Shown here one piece after another: positions 19,117 to 28,196 of a DNA stretch of 64,000 bases. Below the pieces are notes generated by a model, which was not told the DNA's origin, did not search any database, and saw nothing but the letters and a program-made list of their open reading frames with translations. A program made the position numbers and the translations under genes. Within the stretch, counting starts at the first letter, position 1; each line of letters begins with the position of its first letter. Location: positions 1,798,001 to 1,862,000 of the forward strand of contig NZ_CP089974.1 in the NCBI RefSeq assembly GCF_030177935.1, in the 5' to 3' direction. This DNA is from Moraxella haemolytica (GTDB lineage Bacteria; Pseudomonadota; Gammaproteobacteria; Pseudomonadales; Moraxellaceae).

Positions 19117-19163
19117 TTTTTGTACAATTCCTTTCGCATATCAAGGAATTATTGTACAAAAAG
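19117..19163. repeat. interrupted inverted repeat after lnt
   Basis: TTTTGTACAATTCCTT (19117-19132) reappears inverted as AAGGAATT-att-GTACAAAA at 19143-19161, with a three-base bulge. It lies 20-70 bp past the lnt stop and upstream of the 18618-19025 gene. It lacks a T run on the minus strand, so it may be an operator and not a terminator. Confidence 0.5.
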
Positions 19164-19183
19164 CTTACTAAATAGCCCAAAAA

Positions 19184-20794
19184 TCAATCACGCACGCCTT
19201 TGGCGGTATAATATCTTTGGGTGCGGCTGCTTGATATACTGCTTTTTCTTGCCACAAAGCTAAATACAATCAACAATAAAGCCAGTGCCAATATCGGATA
19301 ACTACCAAAGCGTACAAATGGCGTCACACCTATTAGACTTGGCACTTCGCCACGCAATACCGTACGCTCAAACTGCGGTACAATGGCGTCAATACCACCT
19401 TTGTGATTGATGATGGCAGTTACACCTGTGTTGGTAGCACGCATAAAATATCGTCCTGTCTCAAGGCTACGCATCTGCACTATTTGTAGGTGCTGCCAAG
19501 GTCCTGCTGTCGTGCCAAACCACGCATCATTTGAAACCGTTACTAGCACATCGGCATTTTTTGCATTATGGCGTGTGGTATCAGGATAGGCGACCTCATA
19601 ACAAATCGCCGCACCAATGGTGTGGTCTTTCACTGCCAATGGCGATTGATTGGCATGACCACGACTAATGCTCATCAAGCCTTGCATATTATCCAGATTT
19701 GGTAGGATATTTAGCATTCCTTCAAATGGAATATACTCGCCAAATGGTACAAGCTGTTGTTTCCTGTAAAGACTATCGCCAGTAGCATCAATCGCTGCCA
19801 CACTGTTGTAAATCGGTGGATAGGCGTGTTTATTCTCATCATAACCCTTTAGGTCTCGGTAAAGCAGTCCTGTTATCCAACTTGACTGGCTGTCATGAGC
19901 TTGTTTTGCCATGTCTTGCAAAAATGGCATGGCTTCATCATGAAACATCGGAATTGCTACCTCAGGCCATACCACCACATCACGCCCCCACTCGCTCTTT
20001 GTGAGATTGTCATAAATCTCAAGCGTCTGTGTTTGATAGTCAGTGAGCCATTTCATATCTTGAGAGATATTGCCTTGCACCAAAGACACGGACAGCGTTC
20101 TGCCATCAGGCTCAACCCAATCCACCGACTGAAGCACAAAACCTACCAATATGGCAAGTATTGACAGCACTAAAAATCCAACTTTTTGGTAAAATAACTC
20201 AACCACCGATGCGGCAAACAGCACCACCACAAAGCTGATACCAAAGACACCAAGCACAGGGGCAATACCAGAAATCCACGACTGCTCAGTAAAGGCATAT
20301 CCCACAAACAGCCAAGGAAAGCCTGAAAGCACCCATGTTTTTAGCCATTCTTGTACCACCCACAATGACGCAAATGCAAGTGGCTGACGACCCAAAAAAC
20401 GCACAAATACGCAAGCAGATACCGCATGAAACAGCCCCATAATCAGTGCCATCAGCCCAATCATCACCGCCGCCGCCCACGCTGGTACATTACCATACTC
20501 ATGAATAGAGTTGTACAACCATGACGCACCAACCACCCACACACCAAAACCATACGCCTGCCCAATCCAAAACGCTCGGCGAGTGCTCATCTCATTGATG
20601 AGCAAGGCATATACCCCCATGACAGAAAAAATGGCAAGTGGCCACAGATAATACGGAGCAAGCGAAAAACTAAATACCAACCCCGCCACAAGCGATAATA
20701 GCATGGCAAGAGCGATGGGAAGTCTTGGTGTGGAGATTTTTGCCTTGCCCTGCTTACTGGCAATGACTGATTGATGAATGGATTGGACTGTCAT
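19184..20794 (-). CDS. lnt: apolipoprotein N-acyltransferase
   Basis: 536 residues. An N-terminal half with about six membrane segments leads into a nitrilase-type periplasmic domain. The catalytic triad is in place: Glu278 (WPEVAIPMF), Lys345 (RKQQLVPFGEYIPF) and Cys398 (GAAICYEVAYPD). Lnt adds the third acyl chain to lipoproteins in the inner membrane; several lipoproteins in this window would be substrates. The ATG at 20792-20794 gives a 28-residue cytoplasmic lead before the first helix. Confidence 0.95.
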   Translation of the reverse strand: MTVQSIHQSVIASKQGKAKISTPRLPIALAMLLSLVAGLVFSFSLAPYYLWPLAIFSVMGVYALLINEMSTRRAFWIGQAYGFGVWVVGASWLYNSIHEYGNVPAWAAAVMIGLMALIMGLFHAVSACVFVRFLGRQPLAFASLWVVQEWLKTWVLSGFPWLFVGYAFTEQSWISGIAPVLGVFGISFVVVLFAASVVELFYQKVGFLVLSILAILVGFVLQSVDWVEPDGRTLSVSLVQGNISQDMKWLTDYQTQTLEIYDNLTKSEWGRDVVVWPEVAIPMFHDEAMPFLQDMAKQAHDSQSSWITGLLYRDLKGYDENKHAYPPIYNSVAAIDATGDSLYRKQQLVPFGEYIPFEGMLNILPNLDNMQGLMSISRGHANQSPLAVKDHTIGAAICYEVAYPDTTRHNAKNADVLVTVSNDAWFGTTAGPWQHLQIVQMRSLETGRYFMRATNTGVTAIINHKGGIDAIVPQFERTVLRGEVPSLIGVTPFVRFGSYPILALALLLIVFSFVARKSSISSSRTQRYYTAKGVRD

Positions 20795-20894
20795 GATACA
20801 AGCTACTTAAAATACTAAAAAATAAGTTAAAAATAAAAATGGTAAAAATAGGTCAATCGCCACAGCAAAAAACACCGTCAGACCTGCCCAAATA

Positions 20895-21461
20895 TCACAT
20901 TCTAGATAAAATGTTGTGCCCAATAATACCAATAAAATCTTCTGCCAAGATGAATGCAAATAACGCAGCGATGGACGATAAATCAATCATACCCAGACTC
21001 GGCATGATACGGCGAAAGGGAGCGATGATGGGTTCGGATAATTGCATGGCAATGTGTATGACCGGATGGTTGGCATTAAACAGCATAATCGCCCAACTCG
21101 CCACCACAGAACCGATGATGATATAACGCATCATTGATAAAAACTTAATAATCGCCTGTAGCGTCCCTGCAAAAAACAGCGTAATCTCATTGATGGGTCG
21201 TTCAAGAATGAACGCATTCGCCGCCAAATTGAGCCAATACAGCATCAGCATGAGCAAAATAGCAGCAAGACTGATGCGACCTGCTCCCACATTCGGCACA
21301 GCCCTTGATAGCGTATCTACGATACCTGTCATGCGCTTGATGGCTTGGGCGTAGGGGTTGCTCGCTTCAATCTCGGCAAACCCAAACATAAAGCGAATGA
21401 ATAATACCAGCAACGCAAAGTTGATGAGCATATTAACAATAATATAAAGTGGCGTGTTCAT
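20895..21461 (-). CDS. YggT-family membrane protein
   Basis: 188 residues with two YggT-like halves, each with paired hydrophobic segments (about 5-25, 65-85, 100-125, 165-185) and the repeated PFRRIMPSLGMIDLS-type motif. The length and duplication match YggT proteins of gammaproteobacteria. The function is not firmly known; relatives are linked to osmotic tolerance or cell division. It follows proC with a 34-bp gap, the same order as E. coli yggS-yggT neighbourhoods where proC-like genes are near. Confidence 0.88.
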   Translation of the reverse strand: MNTPLYIIVNMLINFALLVLFIRFMFGFAEIEASNPYAQAIKRMTGIVDTLSRAVPNVGAGRISLAAILLMLMLYWLNLAANAFILERPINEITLFFAGTLQAIIKFLSMMRYIIIGSVVASWAIMLFNANHPVIHIAMQLSEPIIAPFRRIMPSLGMIDLSSIAALFAFILAEDFIGIIGHNILSRM

Positions 21462-21495
21462 AACTGTCTGTCTGTATAGATGAAATGGTCAAAGG

Positions 21496-22326
21496 CTAAG
21501 CTGACGGCTTGCCAAGTTCTATGCTGCGGTCAACACACGCTTGCATTCCTGCCCGAATGACTTCGCCGACATCACGCTCGCCAAAGACAGCCAAAGCTGC
21601 TGCGGTCGTACCGCCTTTTGAGGTTACCTGCTCACGCAAGGTCTTAGGGTTATTATGTCTAGCAAGCTCGCCTGCACCGATAAGGCTTTGAATGACAAGT
21701 GCCTTTGCGTCATCAGTACCAAGACCAAGCTCGACCGCCTTATCAATCATGTGTTCTAGGATATAAAAAAAGTAGGCAGGGGCAGAGCCTGCCGCCGCTG
21801 TTACTGCGTGCATCAGTGCTTCATCATCAAGCCAAGCCACAAGACCAGATGCACTCATGATGGCGTCTGCTACCGCCTTGTCCGACTCGCTAACATCTGC
21901 TTTTGCATACATTCCTGTCGCCCCAAGACCGATGGCTGATGGCAAGTTTGGCATACTACGCACCACTCTTTGATGACCGCCCAGCCACGCACACAGCGTA
22001 TCCACCGTCAGACCTGCCGCTACCGACAGCACCAACTGACCTGACAGATGGGGGATAAGCTCTTGACAGACCCCTTGCATCCCTTGTGGCTTGACCGACA
22101 AAACCACCACATCAGCATCAGACACAACTTCATTGACATCGTCAGGGCTGACCGCCTGCACACCTTTGGCAACAAAAGAGACTCTTTTTGGCTCATTGCG
22201 GTCGGATACGGCAATCTGAAAATCTAACCCTTTGTCCTGTTTTAGTTTTAGCAGTCCATCAATGATGGCATTTGCCATATTGCCACCACCGATGAAGGTG
22301 ATTTTTTTTGCTGATAAGATGCTCAT
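21496..22326 (-). CDS. proC: pyrroline-5-carboxylate reductase
   Basis: 276 residues from the ATG at 22324-22326, which has a GGAAA ribosome site. The frame runs open 39 codons further up to 22443, but that would overlap tilS and add a non-family leader. The Rossmann motif TFIGGGNMANAIIDGL starts at residue 8, and the C-terminal signature region reads LREQVTSKGGTTAAAL. It performs the last step of proline synthesis, NAD(P)H-dependent. It lies just downstream of tilS. Confidence 0.95.
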   Translation of the reverse strand: MSILSAKKITFIGGGNMANAIIDGLLKLKQDKGLDFQIAVSDRNEPKRVSFVAKGVQAVSPDDVNEVVSDADVVVLSVKPQGMQGVCQELIPHLSGQLVLSVAAGLTVDTLCAWLGGHQRVVRSMPNLPSAIGLGATGMYAKADVSESDKAVADAIMSASGLVAWLDDEALMHAVTAAAGSAPAYFFYILEHMIDKAVELGLGTDDAKALVIQSLIGAGELARHNNPKTLREQVTSKGGTTAAALAVFGERDVGEVIRAGMQACVDRSIELGKPSA

Positions 22327-22375
22327 GTTATTTCCAATGTATCTAAATGACATCATTGTACACCATCTGCGTCCA

Positions 22376-23719
22376 TCACGCAAAGTAAGCACCCACGCCT
22401 GCCATCTCGCTTGCTGTATCAAGTCTCCACGCCCTATTGACACTCACAAGCAATACAGGGCGACCTGTCGCATAAACCACCCACACACTTTGTCTTAGCC
22501 ATGCAGCCAGTCCAAGCGTCTGCATGAATTTTTTGCCAGACAGTTGTCTACCCCCAAAAGGTATGCTCATCTGCCTATCCCAAGCCACCACTTGTAATGG
22601 CACGCCGTGCAACCCATCAGGAACTTGCCATACAAGTGATACATCAGCCAATGTTTTTAGTACCACTTTACCTGATGAAATCAGACCATTGCAAGACTGG
22701 GCAGGCAACATCAAACAATCCCAAACCGGCTGACGATAGCGATATAAATACCCTTGATAATAACAGATGACATAAGCAGACACACCCTGCCAAAACAGTC
22801 GAGTCTGATGATTGGTGTCTTGTCTATGAATCAGTTGCAGTATATCATGAATCAGCCGATGAGCAGGTGGCACAGGCTCACCCACTGCTAGCCAACGATG
22901 AATGAGTGCTGACTGCACAGACTTAGGCAACCGAACAACTTTATCAACCGACAATACTTGAACATTAGAGCGACAGCCAAGCTGTTTGATATTGCACTCA
23001 GACAGTTTATCATCAATGAGCATCTGCACCATATCATCTGCATCTGCTAGCAACTGACTACTGCGGGCAATGTTTTGTATCATCTTTGGGTTAATCTGTT
23101 CAAATATGGGTAGCACATGGTTACGCAGTTTGCCACGCACATGGGCATCGTCAGTATTTGTTGGGTCATCAACATATGGCAACTGGCATTCTTTGGCAAA
23201 ACGACTGATACTCTTTCGGTCAGTATGTAATAACGGTCGCCATAACCACACCGCCTTATGCCCATCATGTTTTTTTTGCCAAGTACGCATCGCAGACAGT
23301 CCACGCACGCCTGCCCCATCAATCAGACGCATGAGTAAAGTCTCTGCTTGATCGACTGCATGATGTCCCAACATCAGCACATCGCCATCATTCATCACAT
23401 AAAGCATCGCTTGATAACGGCACTCTCTGGCATTGGTCTCGTTGGCGTGCGTTAAGCTAATGCGTTGTACATGGCAATCAAAACCATTATCCACCGCCCA
23501 ATCCGCCACCAACTTCGACCAGTCATCATTGGCACACTGCCAACCATGATGGATATGTAAAATGGTGGGCAAAGAATCAATCTTGCCTTGCTCATACAGC
23601 AGTTTGCAAGCGAATGCCAACGCCAACGAATCTCGCCCACCACTGCAAGCAAGATAGCACCGCCGATGTGCCAAAAAATCACGGCACTCCCCAAAAGCAT
23701 CCGAAAGTTTATCCAACAT
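22376..23719 (-). CDS. tilS: tRNA(Ile)-lysidine synthase
   Basis: 447 residues from the ATG at 23717-23719; a TTG three codons upstream is an alternative. The PP-loop ATPase motif ACSGGRDSLALAF lies near residue 25, with the HHAVDQAETLLMRLIDGAGVRGL segment downstream and substrate-binding C-terminal domains after. It turns C34 of tRNA-Ile2 into lysidine, an essential step for reading AUA. The accA terminator ends just before the start codon. The order accA-tilS on one strand is common in gammaproteobacteria. Confidence 0.93.
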   Translation of the reverse strand: MLDKLSDAFGECRDFLAHRRCYLACSGGRDSLALAFACKLLYEQGKIDSLPTILHIHHGWQCANDDWSKLVADWAVDNGFDCHVQRISLTHANETNARECRYQAMLYVMNDGDVLMLGHHAVDQAETLLMRLIDGAGVRGLSAMRTWQKKHDGHKAVWLWRPLLHTDRKSISRFAKECQLPYVDDPTNTDDAHVRGKLRNHVLPIFEQINPKMIQNIARSSQLLADADDMVQMLIDDKLSECNIKQLGCRSNVQVLSVDKVVRLPKSVQSALIHRWLAVGEPVPPAHRLIHDILQLIHRQDTNHQTRLFWQGVSAYVICYYQGYLYRYRQPVWDCLMLPAQSCNGLISSGKVVLKTLADVSLVWQVPDGLHGVPLQVVAWDRQMSIPFGGRQLSGKKFMQTLGLAAWLRQSVWVVYATGRPVLLVSVNRAWRLDTASEMAGVGAYFA

Positions 23720-23730
23720 ACTGCACAAAA

Positions 23731-23763
23731 AAAAAGACCAGAATGCGATATTCTAGCCTTTTT
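23731..23763 (-). terminator. terminator between accA and tilS
   Basis: On the minus strand a 14-pair stem with three G-U pairs (23750-23763 with 23731-23744) and a five-base loop is followed by T8 or more. tilS starts within 15 bp, so readthrough or a promoter in the stem would be needed for tilS expression. Confidence 0.65.
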
Positions 23764-23795
23764 GGGGTAAATTTGATAGATAAATTTATTCATCA

Positions 23796-24593
23796 CTACA
23801 AAGATACAGAAGAATCAAATGCCATCAACCTTTGGTAGCGTTTTTCTAACAGCTCATCGGTCGGCAAAGCTGACAACTGTGTTAATTGACACGCCAACAG
23901 TTCTTTTAAGGCACTCATGACCACCTCAGGGGATTCGTGTGCACCCGCCCCTTCTGCGATGACCTCATCAACAAGACCCAACTGGTGTAGATTATTGGCG
24001 TTTAGTTTGAGTGCTTCTGATGCGTCAGGGGCTTTTTCGGCAGTCTTCCATAAAATAGATGCACAGCCCTCTGGCGAGATGACCGAATAGATGCTATTTT
24101 CTAGCATATTCACCTTATCTGCCACACCGATTGCCAACGCCCCACCCGAACCACCTTCACCAATGACCGTAGCGATGATGGGTGTTTTTAGGCTACTAAA
24201 TACAGCAATAGACTTGGCAATCGCTTCTGCTTGCCCACGCTCTTCTGCACCCACACCAGGATACGCCCCTTGTGTGTCAATGAAAGTAAATACAGGCAAG
24301 CCAAAGCGTTCGGCAAGCTGTACCAAACGGATAATCTTGCGATAGCCTTCTGGGTTTGCCATGCCAAAATTATGGGCGATACGCTCACGAGTTGAGCGAC
24401 CACGATGCTGACCCACCACCAATACAGGTTCACCGTTAAAACGAGCCAACCCACCCAAAATCGCCCTATCATCAGCAAATGCCCTATCGCCATGCAACTC
24501 ATCAAATTCTGTAAACAATGCCGATACATAATCCAAAAACAGCGGACGCTTGGCATGGCGAGCAAGCTGAACACTTTCCCAAACTGTACTCAT
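23796..24593 (-). CDS. accA: acetyl-CoA carboxylase carboxyltransferase subunit alpha
   Basis: 265 residues. Conserved carboxyltransferase motifs are present: [11 protein letters not shown] near residue 33, [22 protein letters not shown] near 100 and [15 protein letters not shown] near 145. With AccD it transfers the carboxyl group to acetyl-CoA in fatty-acid synthesis. It is about 50 residues shorter than the E. coli protein because the N-terminal helical extension is missing; I recall short forms in Acinetobacter too. The ATG is at 24591-24593. Confidence 0.95.
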   Translation of the reverse strand: MSTVWESVQLARHAKRPLFLDYVSALFTEFDELHGDRAFADDRAILGGLARFNGEPVLVVGQHRGRSTRERIAHNFGMANPEGYRKIIRLVQLAERFGLPVFTFIDTQGAYPGVGAEERGQAEAIAKSIAVFSSLKTPIIATVIGEGGSGGALAIGVADKVNMLENSIYSVISPEGCASILWKTAEKAPDASEALKLNANNLHQLGLVDEVIAEGAGAHESPEVVMSALKELLACQLTQLSALPTDELLEKRYQRLMAFDSSVSL

Positions 24594-24679
24594 CTTTTTT
24601 TATTCCCAATGAACAAATGTAAACTTAGTTAGTTTAGCATATTTTTTATTTTGTGGCATCTTTTTTTATCAGTGCCTAA

Positions 24680-26245
24680 TTATCTAGGGCAAGCCATCAC
24701 ATCCAGACACACCCCCCATTTGGCAAACTGTGCCACATCTAGGGTAAGCTGTGAGTAGATGAGTGTCTCGTGTAGACCTTCTCCTACCGTTACTTGCCAA
24801 TGATTTTTGGTAAGTATTTTTAAGGAGATGGGGGCGGCTTTGGTCGTTCGGCTTTGGTTTGCTTGTACGGCTAGGCGTAAAATCAAGCACAGATGAGCCA
24901 GTTTTCTTCCGCCCAAATTCTCGGCAGCCTCTAGGTTTTCTGATTTTAGTTTGCGTCTGTGATTAAGAGCGATATGTGCCATCATCGCTTGACCGACTTG
25001 TGAAAACCCTGCAATGTCCGAAAACTCAAGCAAATAAGCACTGTGTTCTTGATAATGACTATGACCGATGGCAAGACCGATTTCATGCAGATTGGCGGTT
25101 CGTCTTAATAGGTCTTTGTCTTCATCACTAAAGTCTAAAGCGTCTTTGGCGACATCAAACAATCTGGCACAGGTCGCCATCACACGCCCTGCTTGCTTAA
25201 TATTGACCGAATATCGCTGTGCCATCGCTGCCACAGAGCGATCTCGAACATCTTCGTTGCTTAGGCGACCGAGCATATCGTACATCACGCCTTCACGCAA
25301 TGCCCCATCAGAATAGCCAAGCTGTTCTACGCCTAAAGTTAGCATGATGGCATACAACTCTGCCACACCTGCGGGAAATACCGCTTGGCGGTGGGCTTTT
25401 ACCCCCTCAAAGTCAATCTTATCAATGCGTCCTAACTTAATCAGACGGCGTTTTAGCTTTTGCATACCCTGTAGGGTAATAAACTCATCAGCAAGACCCA
25501 ACTCTTGTAAGACCAATAACGCTGCCTTTGCTGTGCCTGATGAAGCAATGGCGTTATCCCAGCCCACTTTTTTGTAGCGTTTTTCTATGGGTAACAGCTC
25601 GGTTTGGGTGGCTTTCATCGCTTTTTCAAAGGCGGATTCGGTGATTTTACCACCAGCAAAAAACTTCTTGGTAAAAGACACACAGCCCATCTGCAAAGAT
25701 TCCATCTCAATAGGCTCAAAGCCTTGACCGATGATAAACTCGGTTGAGCCACCGCCGATGTCAATGACTAAGCGTTTATCCGTACTGGCATTAGAATGCG
25801 ATACACCCAAATAAATAAGGCGAGCCTCTTCACGACCTGAGATAATCTCAATCGGCTTGGGAAGTAGCTGATTGGCACGCCTGATGAACTCTTGGGCATT
25901 GACTGCTTTACGCAGGGCGTTGGTGGCGACCACACGCAGTAGATTGGGATTGATTTCGGTCAAATGTTGGGCGAAGCGATGCAAACAATCAAACCCTCTT
26001 TGCATTGCCTCTTCTGACAGCACATTGTTCTCATCAAGACCTGCGGCAAGTTGTACTTTTTCTGAGATGGATGCAACCTTGCGAATCTCGCCATGATCAA
26101 GTCTTGCAATCGCCAGATGAAAGCTGTTTGACCCCAAGTCAATTGAACCGATTAGCTCTTCACGACCAACGAGTGCCTCTGCCTCACTGATGGATTGGGC
26201 GATTTGTTGATGGCGGGCGGTGGTATCTATCATGACAGGTTTCAT
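24680..26245 (-). CDS. Ppx/GppA-family exopolyphosphatase
   Basis: 521 residues from the ATG at 26243-26245; the frame is open to 26302, but the ribosome-site-like GAGAG fits the later start. The actin-like ATPase folds show SIDLGSNSFHLAIARL near residue 32 and VIDIGGGSTEFIIGQG near 155, followed by a C-terminal HD-like helical domain (NLHEIGLAIGHSHYQEHS). The enzyme degrades polyphosphate or pppGpp; sequence alone does not settle which. No ppk gene lies beside it. Confidence 0.88.
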   Translation of the reverse strand: MKPVMIDTTARHQQIAQSISEAEALVGREELIGSIDLGSNSFHLAIARLDHGEIRKVASISEKVQLAAGLDENNVLSEEAMQRGFDCLHRFAQHLTEINPNLLRVVATNALRKAVNAQEFIRRANQLLPKPIEIISGREEARLIYLGVSHSNASTDKRLVIDIGGGSTEFIIGQGFEPIEMESLQMGCVSFTKKFFAGGKITESAFEKAMKATQTELLPIEKRYKKVGWDNAIASSGTAKAALLVLQELGLADEFITLQGMQKLKRRLIKLGRIDKIDFEGVKAHRQAVFPAGVAELYAIMLTLGVEQLGYSDGALREGVMYDMLGRLSNEDVRDRSVAAMAQRYSVNIKQAGRVMATCARLFDVAKDALDFSDEDKDLLRRTANLHEIGLAIGHSHYQEHSAYLLEFSDIAGFSQVGQAMMAHIALNHRRKLKSENLEAAENLGGRKLAHLCLILRLAVQANQSRTTKAAPISLKILTKNHWQVTVGEGLHETLIYSQLTLDVAQFAKWGVCLDVMACPR

Positions 26246-26411
26246 AACAACTCTCAATTTTTTATAACCGTTTGGTCTTATCATTGATATACTATCATCC
26301 AAACGCTAAATTGCCAATAACCGATACGATAAAACCTTAAGTTCGTGCGTTGGCTTGTGCGTTTTGCCATATTGGTCATCAATCAAACAATTGGTACAGA
26401 CAAACAACCAC

Positions 26412-27428
26412 CTAAAACCCATCGCCTACCCAGTGCTTTATGTCATCAGGCAATGGTGCCTCAAACACCTGCACACCCTCTGTCATAGGCACGGCTATCC
26501 GCCAAGCGTGCAGGCATAGGCGTTTGATGCCTACCTGTTCCGCCAGTTGTTGCTCATTTTTGGACTGATATTTATCATCGCCAAGCAAGGCATGACCGAT
26601 ACTTGCCATGTGGACACGAATCTGATGGGTGCGACCTGTCAAAGGGCTTGCCTTCACCAAACTCACTGACATACCATCAATAAGAAAACAATCCAGCACT
26701 TCTATTCTCGTCTGCGATGGCTTGCCTGCTTCATCTACTCTGACACGCCGTTCGCCACTATTTAGGGTGTATTTTAGTAGGGGTTTATCAATCAGCTGAC
26801 TACCCATCAGCGTACCATGAACCAGACACAAGTAGTCTTTTTTGATGGTTTTTTGGCGAAAATGCTCTTGTAAACCCTTTAGGACACTGCGTTTTTTGGC
26901 AATCAATAACAGCCCTGATGTCTCTTTATCAATGCGATGAATCAGCTCTAGGTATTTTTTCGCTGTTGCCACTCGCATCGCCTCAATTACCCCAAAACTC
27001 TCGCCAGACCCACCATGCACCGCCAAGCCGTGCGGTTTGTTCAACACAATCAAACCTTCATTTTCAAAAATCACCCTACCTAGCAGACCATTAGCAAAAC
27101 TCTCAGACACCACAGGTTCATTACGCACCGAAAGCCTGATGGGAGCGATACGCACCACATCGCCCACATTGAGACGGTCGTGTGGCTTACAGCGTTTTTT
27201 GTTGATGCGGATTTCATCATCTCTGATGAGTTTATATAAGTGCGAGCGTGGCAAACCCTTTAAGCGAGCGAGCAAAAAATTATCAATACGCTGACCGTCT
27301 TGGTTGGCAGTTACGGTAATAAAATTAACACGACCAAAATCACTGATGGTCTCATCGGCACTTTGGTTGGTTGGGCGACTTGGGCGGTGATTGGTGGGTT
27401 TTTTGGTGAAATTTTGAGTTTTTTTCAT
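26412..27428 (-). CDS. rluC: 23S rRNA pseudouridine(955/2504/2580) synthase
   Basis: 338 residues. A basic tail of about 35 residues is followed by an S4 RNA-binding domain (RIDNFLLARLKGLPRSHLYKLIRDDEIRIN) and the RluA-type catalytic domain with HRIDKETSGLLL, whose Asp is catalytic, and GRTHQIRVHMASIGHALLGD. The gene is divergent from rne, an arrangement also found in E. coli, which supports RluC over the similar RluD. Confidence 0.9.
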   Translation of the reverse strand: MKKTQNFTKKPTNHRPSRPTNQSADETISDFGRVNFITVTANQDGQRIDNFLLARLKGLPRSHLYKLIRDDEIRINKKRCKPHDRLNVGDVVRIAPIRLSVRNEPVVSESFANGLLGRVIFENEGLIVLNKPHGLAVHGGSGESFGVIEAMRVATAKKYLELIHRIDKETSGLLLIAKKRSVLKGLQEHFRQKTIKKDYLCLVHGTLMGSQLIDKPLLKYTLNSGERRVRVDEAGKPSQTRIEVLDCFLIDGMSVSLVKASPLTGRTHQIRVHMASIGHALLGDDKYQSKNEQQLAEQVGIKRLCLHAWRIAVPMTEGVQVFEAPLPDDIKHWVGDGF

Positions 27429-28196
27429 GTTTTTGCCAAAAATGGTTATTTTTTTGTAGGAAAATTGGTAAATTTTTGGTATAGTTTAGCATGTTGCGTA
27501 AAAAAAGGCGAAGCTCTCAACAAAAAGAGACCGCTTGCCTATGATGATTTGTCAAATCGCTTATAAAATATCGGTTCACAACGCCTGATTTTATAACCGC
27601 CAAGCGAACGCAAGGCAGCAAGAACGGACTGACACACCGACCTGACCATCACCGCAACCGACAATACATATTTTTTGGCAACCATGCCGCAACATTCGTT
27701 TGAGAGACGACCCATCATTTTGATGTGAATCGCCCTTTGGCTGTTTTTGCCAAATGGCAAGTTTAGTAAGTTTTTTTATTGTTGTTAAAACATCGCCATG
27801 TGTTGGCTCAGATACACAAGACAAACTCTGTATCCGACCAAGAAAACCCCAACGCATGACGAACCGTTGATGACATCATTGGTGCAAGCAATGATAACCA
27901 GATGGCAATTAGCACGCCATCATCACATACTTTTTTTGATGACACTTGGGCTTTTTGATACATTGATTGGCGTTATTGATACGCCATGATGAATACAAAC
28001 TCAAAACAGCGGTGGCTTCATCAGACAACACAACACTTTTAGACAACAGCTTTTAGGTGATTTTTTTGATACACCATCAAATCAATCGCACAACTCACTC
28101 AATGTATTTTTGACCGCCATCAGGCAGTCAACGACCCACTCAAACGATGTTGCTTAACCTAGCTTGGCAGCCCCAAGCATACCATTAAGGAACATC
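27429..28196. promoter_or_regulatory. rluC-rne intergenic region, probable long rne leader
   Basis: About 770 bp without a convincing gene. Near the rluC side TATAGT (27480-27485) could be a -10 for rne, but no good -35 fits. Short open frames on both strands (for example 27591-27857 and 27798-27989) lack ribosome sites and coding character. Small inverted repeats occur, such as GGCGT/ACGCC at about 27970-27986. In E. coli the rne leader is long and mediates autoregulation by RNase E; a similar leader is inferred here from position and length only. Confidence 0.4.

Noticed and set aside
22327-22443. 39-codon upstream extension of proC
   Set aside because: It overlaps tilS and lacks family similarity; the ATG at 22326 has a ribosome site and gives the normal length.
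27539-27989. Several 60-90 residue open frames in the rne leader
   Set aside because: No ribosome sites, overlapping on both strands, composition not like the neighbouring genes.
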